Below the pieces are notes generated by a model. The model did no database searches, was not told the origin of the DNA, and saw nothing but the letters and a program-made list of their open reading frames with translations. A DNA stretch of 42,017 nt from Pseudoflavonifractor capillosus (GTDB taxonomy: Bacteria; Bacillota; Clostridia; Oscillospirales; Oscillospiraceae), in assembly GCF_016899775.1 (NCBI RefSeq), contig NZ_JACJJE010000028.1, forward strand, positions 1 to 42,017. The letters run 5' to 3'. The stretch's first letter is position 1; each line of letters begins with the position of its first letter. Of this stretch, positions 24,727-31,656 are shown piece after piece. The position numbers and the translations under genes are program-made.

Positions 24727-25116
24727 TTGAGCATCGCAGGATTTCCCACCAGCAGCGACATCTATCTGGAGGTAGACGGCACCAAGGTGGCGGTGGTCCA
24801 GAGCTACACCGCCAAGGCGGCCAAAACCAGCCGGGCGGTGGAGGCCTTTGGAGAGGAGGAGCCGGTGGCCACCGTCCCCGGCCAGACCACCCACGTACTG
24901 GAACTCACCCGGCTGTACGCCACCGACGAGGCCATCCGGGACGGTATCGACTTCTACAGCCTCAGCGACTTCTCTCTGGTCATCTGTAAGCCCGACCGGA
25001 AGGTCATCTACTCCGACTGCCAGTGGAGCGGCATTCAGGAGACGGGCACCCTGGGGGACATGGTGCTGGAAAAGGTGACCATTGTGGCCGGAAAGCGGCT
25101 GGAGACGGAGGTGTAA
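24727..25116 (+). CDS. Tail tube protein
   Basis: A 129-residue beta-barrel-type protein expected to stack as rings into the inner tube through which the particle acts. The start is a TTG at 24727, supported by AAAGGAGGGAG 7 nt upstream; no ATG or GTG fits. The pattern of strands and its slot right after the sheath correspond to PBSX XkdM-like tubes (about 145 residues). GSAM-like inserts are missing, and the protein is near the lower end of the family size range. Confidence 0.8.
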   Translation: MSIAGFPTSSDIYLEVDGTKVAVVQSYTAKAAKTSRAVEAFGEEEPVATVPGQTTHVLELTRLYATDEAIRDGIDFYSLSDFSLVICKPDRKVIYSDCQWSGIQETGTLGDMVLEKVTIVAGKRLETEV

Positions 25117-25120
25117 GCCG

Positions 25121-25462
25121 GTGGGCGCGTCGATTTTAGCGGGCCGGGACCGGCTGGACCTGGACAACGGTATGAGCCTGCGGCTGCTGTCCGCCCTGGA
25201 GGTGCTCCAGGCCCGGCGGGAGGCGGAGGAGCTGGCCCAGTCTGAGCGGGAGCGGGCCCTGTGCTCCAACGCCTGTCTGCTTGCCCGGGCCCTGGAGACC
25301 CAGGAGGGGGAGCCGGTCTTTTCCAGCGGCCGGGAGGTGCTCTCCGGGCTGCGGGTGGAGGAGATCGCCGCCCTGGCCGCCACCTGGAGCCGCTTTAACC
25401 GGGAGGAAAACCCCGGCCTCACCCTGGAGGCGGAGCAGGCGGAGGATGTAAAAAAAAACTAG
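25121..25462 (+). CDS. Tail assembly chaperone (gpG/XkdN-like), zero-frame product
   Basis: A 113-residue, acidic helical protein starting at GTG 25121. It occupies the place of the tail assembly chaperone pair of long-tailed phages, in which a longer form made by ribosomal frameshift bridges the tube protein and the tape measure. The frame closes at TAG 25460, directly after nine A residues in GTA-AAA-AAA-AAC-TAG. Ending a chaperone on such a slippery run, with an open -1 frame beyond, is the standard phage arrangement. It lies 4 bp after the tube gene. Confidence 0.72.
   Translation: MGASILAGRDRLDLDNGMSLRLLSALEVLQARREAEELAQSERERALCSNACLLARALETQEGEPVFSSGREVLSGLRVEEIAALAATWSRFNREENPGLTLEAEQAEDVKKN
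25450..25459 (+). promoter_or_regulatory. Slippery site for programmed -1 ribosomal frameshift
   Basis: Nine A then C (25450-25459) read in frame as gtA-AAA-AAA-AAC. This contains both A-AAA-AAA and A-AAA-AAC heptamers, and the zero-frame stop TAG follows at once. The -1 frame is open from here to 25752. Confidence 0.75.
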
Positions 25463-25752
25463 CCCGGGACGGGGCGGAGCGGCTGCGGTGGAAGGTGCTG
25501 AAAACCTTCGGCGCCCTGCCCACCGAGGAGCGGGCCAGGGCCATGCGGGACCGGGACTATGTTTGGTGCCTGACCCACATGGCCCTGGATCAGGAGGAGG
25601 AGCTCTCCAGGCTGTGCCCCAGCTGCCGCCTCCAGGCGGAGGAGGCACGGTGCCCGGTGTGCGGCCGCCCGGCCGAGAGCTGGGAGGGGGCGCTCAACCC
25701 CTCCTTTGACCGGGAGCGCTTTGAGCGGCTGAGGAAGGGAGGACAGCCATGA
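25459..25752 (+). CDS. C-terminal extension of the tail chaperone (gpGT-like), reached by -1 frameshift, zinc-ribbon-like
   Basis: In the -1 frame the message stays open through the chaperone stop codon and adds 97 residues, giving a 210-residue fusion if the slip is used. The extension begins LARDGAERLRW, has a helical middle and then two CxxC pairs, LCPSC and CPVC, 9 residues apart, a likely zinc ribbon. Independent translation from the GTG at 25495 is possible, but I see no ribosome site for it. In lambda the T part recruits the tape measure. Here the following gene encodes only a 229-residue protein, so the partner is unclear. The stop overlaps the next ATG by 4 bp. Confidence 0.68.
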   Translation, partial: LARDGAERLRWKVLKTFGALPTEERARAMRDRDYVWCLTHMALDQEEELSRLCPSCRLQAEEARCPVCGRPAESWEGALNPSFDRERFERLRKGGQP

Positions 25753-26438
25753 GGGACTATCTGGAGGAACTGCTGGACCTTCTGACCCAGGAGGACGAGG
25801 AGGCCGCCGGTGTCTGGGAGACGCAGACGGCCTCCCTCATTCTGCCCAAGGCTCCGGAGGCGGAGACCCCGGCAGGGGCGCTGGAGCTGCCGGAGGGAGT
25901 GGCTGCGGGAGAAGCGGACTCCGGCAAAGGCGGGGAGCGGCTCAGGCTGGAGCGGGAACCGGCACCGGAACCCACTCTGGACTTGGAAGAACTAGAGAAT
26001 GTGCCGGGGCTGGACGGCGCCCTGGACCAGGATGCGGCGATCCCGGACTCCCCGGGTGAGCTGGATGAGGCGCTTGCCTCCGGCGGAGAGCGGCCTGTCA
26101 TAGGAGAGGACGGGCCGGCGGAGGCCGGCGCGGTTCTGCTGGAACAGATCAGGAGCCGGAGGCGGCCCGCTCTGCTCCAGCAGGCGCAGGAGTTGGAGCG
26201 GCAGGCGGGTCAGGCGCAGGCCCTGGCTCAGAACCGCCGGAGCCGCTCTCTGGCGCCGGCGCTGGCCCTCCCCTCACGGGGACAGGCCTCTTTTTCCTCC
26301 CAGACGGCGGAGGGGAACGGCGGCGGTCAAAACGCCGGTGGGGCGTCCTTACCGGGCAGAGAGGATCAGGCCCGTCTGATCGACCGGGCCTTCCAGCGGG
26401 ACAGCCGCCGGTACGACCGGGGATTTTCCCTGTACTAA
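25749..26438 (+). CDS. Short protein in the tape-measure position, unknown function
   Basis: A 229-residue hydrophilic protein with no recognisable domain. Residues 1-25 form an acidic helix. About 30-125 is low-complexity, rich in Glu, Pro, Gly and Ala. About 130-170 is Gln/Ala/Arg-rich and helical (LLEQIRSRRRPALLQQAQEL). The end is Gly/Asn/Ser-rich, closing in RRYDRGFSLY. It sits exactly where a tape measure gene should be, between the chaperones and the LysM gene, but tape measures of PBSX-like tails have more than 1000 residues and hydrophobic segments. There is none here. It could be a drastically reduced tape measure, a degenerate end of one, or an unrelated adaptor. The frame is intact and couples by ATGA with its upstream neighbour. 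Confidence 0.6.
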   Translation: MRDYLEELLDLLTQEDEEAAGVWETQTASLILPKAPEAETPAGALELPEGVAAGEADSGKGGERLRLEREPAPEPTLDLEELENVPGLDGALDQDAAIPDSPGELDEALASGGERPVIGEDGPAEAGAVLLEQIRSRRRPALLQQAQELERQAGQAQALAQNRRSRSLAPALALPSRGQASFSSQTAEGNGGGQNAGGASLPGREDQARLIDRAFQRDSRRYDRGFSLY

Positions 26439-26453
26439 AAGGAGGAATGCAGG

Positions 26454-27041
26454 TTGATCTTGACGCCCATGCGGTACAAAAGCTACACCTGGCCCCACAA
26501 CCCAAGGGTGTACTCCATCGACTACGAGCGGAAGATGGCGGTACACAAGGTGCCCTTTGGCTACTACTACCTCCAGGACCTGGGCCGGACCCGGCGGGTC
26601 ATGGAGGGGGAGGGGGAGTTTGTGGGCGAGGGGGCTTACAACCAGTTCGGACAGCTGGCCAACGTCTTTTATGAGGAGGGGCCCGGCCTGCTGATCCACC
26701 CGGTTTGGCAGGCGGCCAGCGCCTACTTTGTCTCTCTGCGCCTGGAACAGGAGCCCCTGCCCGACTATGTGCGATACTCCTTCACCTTCTGGGAGGACGC
26801 GGATTACTACAACGGAGCGGTGCGGGTGGAGTCGTCCGCCGGAGCGGCGGGGACCGGCTCGGGCGGTACCGGGGGCTTGGCCTCCTCTGGCTCCTCCAGC
26901 CGGTACCGGGTGGTCCAGGGGGACACCCTGTGGGGGATCGCCCAGAAGTTCGGTGTGTCTCTGGAGACCCTGGTCGCCCTGAATCCCCAGATCAAAAACC
27001 CCAATCTGATCCAGCCGGGAGATGAGGTGAGGGTGGCGTGA
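26454..27041 (+). CDS. LysM-domain tail protein (XkdP-like)
   Basis: A 195-residue tail-tip protein. The start is a TTG at 26454, with GGAGGA 7 nt upstream; ATG 26469 is an in-frame alternative without that site. Residues 1-115 resemble the N-terminal domain of PBSX XkdP-type proteins. A Gly/Ser linker (about 123-147) follows. One LysM domain is at about 149-195 (RYRVVQGDTLWGIAQKFGV, ending PGDEVRVA). LysM binds N-acetylglucosamine polymers. In contractile tails this protein sits at the hub, and in some injection systems it links tube and spike. It overlaps the next gene by 4 bp. Confidence 0.85.
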   Translation: MILTPMRYKSYTWPHNPRVYSIDYERKMAVHKVPFGYYYLQDLGRTRRVMEGEGEFVGEGAYNQFGQLANVFYEEGPGLLIHPVWQAASAYFVSLRLEQEPLPDYVRYSFTFWEDADYYNGAVRVESSAGAAGTGSGGTGGLASSGSSSRYRVVQGDTLWGIAQKFGVSLETLVALNPQIKNPNLIQPGDEVRVA

Positions 27042-27988
27042 CTGGCTATGTGTTTACGGCGGGAGGCGTGTCCACACAGCTGCCCGCCCCGGTGTCCTGG
27101 ACCTTTCAGTACACCGCCGGGGTGCCCTGCGACAGCTTTCAGCTACGGTGCATCTGGGAGGGGGAGAACGCGGTGCAGCCGGCGGAGTGGGCCACCTTTC
27201 AAGCTCTGGAGGGCGGCGAGGTGAAGTTCACCGGGGTGGTGGACGAGTGCGAGACGGTGCGCACCTCTGAGGGGTCCTACTTCGAGGTGAGCGGCCGGGG
27301 GATGGCCGCCCGACTGCTGGACAATGAGGCCCTGAGCCAGGACTATGAGATCGCCACCTTGGCTGACATTCTGCGGGACCACGTGACCCCGTACGGTGTG
27401 GCCGTGGGGGCGCAGTCCGCCATGGGGGCGGTGTCCCAGTTCTCGGTGGCCGCCGGCAGCAGCGAGTGGTCGGTGCTCTATGACTTTGCCCGGTACTATA
27501 ACGGAATCTACCCCCGGTTTGACCAGCTGGGGCGGCTGATTCTGACCCCCTGGAGCAATACGGCCCGGGTGGTGCTGGACAGCACGGTGCCGGTCACCCG
27601 GCTGGTGTGCCGGGACCGGCGGTACGGAGTGCTCTCCCAGGTGGTGGTCCGGGACCGGTACCAGGACTGGACGGAGACGGTGGATAACCCCTCCTTCCAG
27701 GCGCTGGGAGGACGGCGGCGGCAGGTCATTACCATGCCGGGCAAGGGGCAGTACCAGGCCATGCGCTACAGCGGGCAGTTCCAGCTGGAGCAGTCGGCGG
27801 CGGAGCAGCTGCGCCTGGAAGTGGAGGTGCCCAAGCTGTTTTTCGCCAAGCCCGGAGATCTGGTCCAGCTGGCCCAGTCGGACTGGGGGCGCAACGGGCA
27901 GTACCGGGTGGCCCAGGCTCAGGTGGGCCAGGACAAGCGGGGGGCGTGGACCGTTTTGGAGCTGGCACCCCCGGACATGGTGTTGTGA
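27038..27988 (+). CDS. Baseplate hub protein (XkdQ / gp27-like)
   Basis: A 316-residue protein from a GTG overlapping the LysM stop. The order of beta-domains (starting with a tube-like SWTFQYTAGVPCDSFQLRCIWEG, then EVKFTGVVDECE and a YFEVSGRGMAARLLDNE block) is that of XkdQ and gpD-type hubs, which form a trimer adapting the six-fold tube to the three-fold spike. The segment RGMAARLLDNEA is the family signature I recognise. It is complete and in standard order. Confidence 0.8.
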   Translation: MTGYVFTAGGVSTQLPAPVSWTFQYTAGVPCDSFQLRCIWEGENAVQPAEWATFQALEGGEVKFTGVVDECETVRTSEGSYFEVSGRGMAARLLDNEALSQDYEIATLADILRDHVTPYGVAVGAQSAMGAVSQFSVAAGSSEWSVLYDFARYYNGIYPRFDQLGRLILTPWSNTARVVLDSTVPVTRLVCRDRRYGVLSQVVVRDRYQDWTETVDNPSFQALGGRRRQVITMPGKGQYQAMRYSGQFQLEQSAAEQLRLEVEVPKLFFAKPGDLVQLAQSDWGRNGQYRVAQAQVGQDKRGAWTVLELAPPDMVL

Positions 27989-27989
27989 G

Positions 27990-28433
27990 GTGACGGATAT
28001 GTGGACAGCCAATCGCAAGCGGGAGGGGCGCACCGAGGAGTGCGCCGCCGACCAGGGGGTCGTGACCCTGGGGGGCGACCCGGCCGCCGTCTATCTGGGG
28101 GGAGAGCGGCGCTGGGTCTCCCTCTATACCCCCGGCGGCTATCAGTGGCGGCCCAAGGCGGGGGACAAGGTACTGGTGGTCAAGGCGGGGGACCACCGGG
28201 AGCTCCCCTGCCTGGTGGGGAAGCGGCCGGACGCTCTGTCGGAGGAGGATGAGCTCTCCCCCGGCTCGGTGCGCATCCACAGCGGCACTGGGGTGGTGCT
28301 GCTGGACGAGGACGGGCTGACCTTGAAGGGGGACGAGGTGGCCCTGGAGGGGGACATTTACGTCAACGGGCAGGAACTGGAGGCCTACATTCAGGATATC
28401 GTGTACCAGGTGCTGGCCTCTATGATGGGATAG
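27990..28433 (+). CDS. Baseplate spike-like protein (gpV/XkdR position)
   Basis: A 147-residue protein beginning at GTG 27990 (ATG 27999 is an alternative). The first 80 residues look like an OB-fold (RRWVSLYTPGGYQWRPKAGDKVLVV). The rest is a run of short strands (SVRIHSGTGVVLLDEDGLTLKG), the type of repeat that makes a trimeric beta-helix needle. This suits a small central spike that pierces the target envelope. I see no PAAR domain or metal-binding His cluster at the tip. The role is inferred from fold impression and place. Confidence 0.65.
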   Translation: MTDMWTANRKREGRTEECAADQGVVTLGGDPAAVYLGGERRWVSLYTPGGYQWRPKAGDKVLVVKAGDHRELPCLVGKRPDALSEEDELSPGSVRIHSGTGVVLLDEDGLTLKGDEVALEGDIYVNGQELEAYIQDIVYQVLASMMG

Positions 28434-28445
28434 GAGGAAACGGCG

Positions 28446-28799
28446 ATGGAACTGAAATTGGAGCAGGGGGACTATGTGCCCGACGGAGCTGGGGGGTTTG
28501 AGACGCTGGACGGGGCCCAGGCCCTGCTGGCCCGGGTGCTGTTCCGCCTCACCGCCAGGCGGGGGCAGTTCCCCTTCCTGCCGGAGATGGGCAGCCGGCT
28601 GTACCTGCTGGGCCGGGAACGGCCCTCGGCGCGGGAGGCCCTGGCTTTGCAGTACGTCACCGAGGCCCTGGTCCAGGAGGCGGACCTGGCGGTATTGGGG
28701 ACGGAGCTCCAGGAGGACGGGACGGGGGCGGCCGTCCTGACGGCAAACCTGGAGTGGCGGGGGACGCCCCTGGCCGTCCAGATGGATGTGATACTGTAG
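28446..28799 (+). CDS. Baseplate wedge protein, gp25/XkdS-like
   Basis: A 117-residue protein with the compact alpha/beta pattern of T4 gp25 and PBSX XkdS, the wedge that starts sheath assembly. The segment LLFRLT..RGQFPFLPEMGSRLY corresponds to the family core, where a Pro-x-x-Gly-Ser turn is common. Its start ATG has GGAGGAAACG upstream. It precedes the J gene, as usual. Confidence 0.75.
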   Translation: MELKLEQGDYVPDGAGGFETLDGAQALLARVLFRLTARRGQFPFLPEMGSRLYLLGRERPSAREALALQYVTEALVQEADLAVLGTELQEDGTGAAVLTANLEWRGTPLAVQMDVIL

Positions 28800-28812
28800 A
28801 GGAGGGGTGGAC

Positions 28813-29868
28813 GTGAAAACAGTGGATGAAATTTTTGAGGAGATGCTCGCCTGCTTCGGGGAGAAGACCGGCGTGGAGCTGGAGGCGGGCTGTGACCTGG
28901 CGGTGCGGCTGTACGCGGCGGCGGCCCAGGTGTACGCCCTGTACGTCCAGGCGGACTGGGTGGCCCGGCAGGCCTTCCCCCAGACGGCGGAGGGGGAGTA
29001 TCTGGACCTCCACGCCCAGCTGCGCAGCCTGGAGCGCAAGGAGGCAACCCGGGCGGTGGGCACCCTGCGCTTCACCGCCGGGGAGGCCAGCGAGAACGAC
29101 CGGGCCATCCCCCTGGGGACGGTGTGCATGACCGCCGGGCTGGTGCGCTTTGAGACCACCCAGGCGGCGGTGCTCTCGGCCGGGGCCACCCAGGTGGACG
29201 TACCCGCCCAGGCGGTCCAGCCCGGGAGTGCGGGCAACGTGTCGGCCGACGCTGTCGTCTCCATGGCGGTGGCCCCCGTGGGCATCCAGAGCTGCGGCAA
29301 CCCCAGTCCATTCCTGGGGGGCAGCGACGGGGAGAGCGACCAGGAGCTGCGGGCGCGGGTAATGGACACCTTCCAACGCCTGCCCAACGGGGCCAATGCC
29401 GCCTTCTATGAGCAGGGGGCCCTGTCCTTTGACGAGGTGGCCGCCGCCTCCGTCCTCCCCCGGAACCGGGGTGTGGGGACGGTGGATGTGGTGGTGGCCA
29501 CCGGAAACGGACAGCCCGATGAGGAGCTGCTGGCCGAGCTGGAGGACTACTTCCAGACCCGGCGTGAGATTGCGGTGGACGTGCAGGTGCTGGCCCCGGA
29601 GGAGGTGGGCGTCACCCTGTCCGTCCAGGTAAAGGCCAAAGACGGCTGGGACGGCTCAGAGGTCCGCACCGGGGTGAAGAACGCATTGCAGGCCTGGTTC
29701 TCCGGAGAGCGGCTGGCGCAGGACGTGCTGCTGGCCCAGCTGGGCAGCCTGATCTACGGCTGTGAGGGAGTGGCCAACTATAAGATCGTCTCCCCCGCCG
29801 CCGACGTGGCCATCGAGGCGGACCAGCTGCCGGTGCTCTCCTCCATCAATGTGGAGGCGATGTCATGA
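28813..29868 (+). CDS. Baseplate J-like protein (gpJ/XkdT)
   Basis: A 351-residue baseplate wedge component, related to P2 gpJ and T4 gp6. The GTG at 28813 is preferred because GGAGG stands 7 nt upstream; a GTG two codons earlier would overlap it. The family hallmarks are clear: a helical N-terminus, AVQPGSAGNVSA at about 135-146 and the signature GGSDGESDQELRARV from 169. The length is that of the family. Its end overlaps the next start (ATGA). Confidence 0.93.
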   Translation: MKTVDEIFEEMLACFGEKTGVELEAGCDLAVRLYAAAAQVYALYVQADWVARQAFPQTAEGEYLDLHAQLRSLERKEATRAVGTLRFTAGEASENDRAIPLGTVCMTAGLVRFETTQAAVLSAGATQVDVPAQAVQPGSAGNVSADAVVSMAVAPVGIQSCGNPSPFLGGSDGESDQELRARVMDTFQRLPNGANAAFYEQGALSFDEVAAASVLPRNRGVGTVDVVVATGNGQPDEELLAELEDYFQTRREIAVDVQVLAPEEVGVTLSVQVKAKDGWDGSEVRTGVKNALQAWFSGERLAQDVLLAQLGSLIYGCEGVANYKIVSPAADVAIEADQLPVLSSINVEAMS

Positions 29869-30446
29869 CTTACGCCCAGTATTTGCGGCAGCTGCTGGCT
29901 CCGCTGGGGATCTATCAGCTCAATGCTCCCTTTCAGGGGGGCGAGCTGGAGGCCCTGGGAGACGCCTTTGACCAGGTAGAGGGGGCGCTGGAGGAGCTGA
30001 ACCGGGAGGCATGTCTGGCCACGGCAGAGGACTGGGGGCTGGAGCAGGTGGCCGTCCTCTTTCGCCGCCGCCCCCCCGCCACGACGGTCAAGACCATGCG
30101 GGAGGCCCTGGCCGCCCTGCTGCGCATCGGCGGGGACAGCTTTACCCTGGCGGCCATCAACGACACCATCTCCGGCTGCGGCGTCAACGCCCGGGTGGAG
30201 GAGACAGACCAGGCGGGGACCGTGGAGGTCTCCTTCCCCCAGGTGCCGGGCATCCCGCCCAACTTTGAGGAGATCCGGGTCATCATCGAGGACATCATTC
30301 CCGCCCACTTAATTATCCAGTACCACTACTGGTACCTGACCTGGCAGCAGCTGGAGCAGAAATTCTCCTGCTGGCAGGACATTGAGGACAAGAATCTGAC
30401 CTGGTACGGGCTGGAGACCTATGTGGAGCCGGAGGACGAGACATAA
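29865..30446 (+). CDS. Baseplate I-like protein (XkdU/DUF2313)
   Basis: A 193-residue protein of the DUF2313 group (P2 gpI, XkdU, YmfQ), which joins the wedge and receives the tail fibre. The N-terminal helix, the central VKTMREALAALLRIGG and the strand block EVSFPQVPGIP are typical. It is the last gene of the operon and a strong hairpin follows within a few bases of the stop. In PBSX and most prophages the fibre gene comes next; here it does not. Confidence 0.85.
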   Translation: MTYAQYLRQLLAPLGIYQLNAPFQGGELEALGDAFDQVEGALEELNREACLATAEDWGLEQVAVLFRRRPPATTVKTMREALAALLRIGGDSFTLAAINDTISGCGVNARVEETDQAGTVEVSFPQVPGIPPNFEEIRVIIEDIIPAHLIIQYHYWYLTWQQLEQKFSCWQDIEDKNLTWYGLETYVEPEDET

Positions 30447-30489
30447 AATGCCGGAGCGGGACTTGATGAGTTCCGCTCCGGCATTTTTT
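30445..30489. terminator. Bidirectional terminator ending the particle operon
   Basis: A 15-bp stem AAAATGCCGGAGCGG (30445-30459) pairs with CCGCTCCGGCATTTT (30473-30487), with a 13-nt loop and T runs on both strands. It sits between the convergent stops of the I-like gene and the dehydrogenase gene. Confidence 0.92.
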
Positions 30490-30494
30490 ATAGA

Positions 30495-31433
30495 TCATCG
30501 GGCTACCAGGTTCCGGAGGGGTTCTCCGGTTTGATAGCGCCTCAAATTGTCCAGGGCCAGCTGGATGCAGTTTTTCCGGGTGACCTCCAGGCGCATGCCG
30601 CCCGCCACGTGGGGGGTGATGAGCAGGCGGGGAACCTCCCAAAGGGGGCTGTCCGCCGGAAGGGGCTCCGGCTCGGTCACGTCCAGCGCCGCCCCCCACA
30701 GCTTACCCCCCTGCATCAGCTCCGCCAGGGCCTCCTGGTCCAGAACACTGCCCCGGCCCGCGCTGAGGAGGACGGCGTCGTCCTTCAACAGCCCCAGGCG
30801 CCGGCGGTCCATAAACCGGACGGTGGAGGGGGCGTGGGGCAGCACCAGGGCCGCCACATCTGCCTGTGGGAGCAGTTCGTCGGTGCGCTCCATGGGGAAG
30901 ACCTCGTCAAAGCCGGGGACCGGGCCGCCCACCGTCCGCTTCAGCCCGATGGTGCGCGCGGCCCCCAGGACCTTGCACAGCTGGGCGAAGGCGGAACCCA
31001 CATGGCCCGCGCCCGCCACCAGCACTGTGGCCCCGGCCAGGGACTTCATATCGCCCACGTCGATCCAGCTGTGATTGCGCTGCTGGTCCCGGCACTGGGG
31101 GATTTTCCGATACAGGGACAGCAGGCTGGCCAGCATGTGCTCCGCCACAGACTGGCTGTTGGTGCCGGCGGAGGAGGTCATCAGCACCGAGGGCGGCACC
31201 GTATCGGTGTATTGATCCGTTCCCGCCCACATGCAGTGGAACCAGCGGAGCCGGGGGGCCTGGGCGAGCATCTCCGCCCTGGGCCAGCCCATGACGATGG
31301 TGGCCTGGGCAAACTGCTCCAGCGTGGCGGTGCGGCGGCCCGCGTACAGGTGGACCGCGTCTGGAGCGGCGGCCTCAAAGGCGGCTTTTTCTTCTTCGCG
31401 GACCGGGAGAAGATTCAAAATCACGTCAGGCAT
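30495..31433 (-). CDS. D-isomer-specific 2-hydroxyacid dehydrogenase
   Basis: A cytosolic NAD(P)-dependent oxidoreductase of the D-2-hydroxyacid dehydrogenase family (glyoxylate/hydroxypyruvate or D-lactate type), 312 residues. The dinucleotide fold shows GAGHVG at 141-146. The catalytic set is complete: Arg227 in SAGRGSV, Glu256 in DVTEPEPLP and His275 in ITPHVAGG. Substrate cannot be told from sequence. It starts with an ATG behind AAGGAGGTCG. It faces the particle operon tail to tail and shares its terminator, so there is no reason to link the two functionally. The AT-rich TATATATTT stretch upstream of its ribosome site may hold its -10, but no clear -35 is seen. Confidence 0.92.
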   Translation of the reverse strand: MPDVILNLLPVREEEKAAFEAAAPDAVHLYAGRRTATLEQFAQATIVMGWPRAEMLAQAPRLRWFHCMWAGTDQYTDTVPPSVLMTSSAGTNSQSVAEHMLASLLSLYRKIPQCRDQQRNHSWIDVGDMKSLAGATVLVAGAGHVGSAFAQLCKVLGAARTIGLKRTVGGPVPGFDEVFPMERTDELLPQADVAALVLPHAPSTVRFMDRRRLGLLKDDAVLLSAGRGSVLDQEALAELMQGGKLWGAALDVTEPEPLPADSPLWEVPRLLITPHVAGGMRLEVTRKNCIQLALDNLRRYQTGEPLRNLVAR

Positions 31434-31558
31434 CGAAAACGACCTCCTTACGATACAGGTTTATCAAATATATATTTGAGCCTTGTGGCCTGGACTTCAG
31501 GATACCACATTCCGGGAGCGGTTTCAACTCTGCGGGGGAGTTCGACGCCTCCCGTCCC

Positions 31559-31587
31559 TTTACCATGAAAAAAACTTGTGCTACAAT
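31559..31587 (+). promoter_or_regulatory. Sigma-A-like promoter for recG
   Basis: TTTACC (31559-31564), a 17-bp spacer and TACAAT (31582-31587), about 70 bp before the recG GTG start. Confidence 0.7.
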
Positions 31588-31656
31588 AGTGGCTGCTGAA
31601 CAAACCGCAAAGCGGTTGATTCCCGCGAAACAGCTGGCAGAGAGGAGGCGGAGCCC

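Noticed and set aside
17315-30446. Headless R-type tailocin
   Set aside because: Intact terminase, portal, protease and capsid genes are in the same operon, so a DNA-packaging head is expected; a tailocin mode is kept only as a broader possibility.
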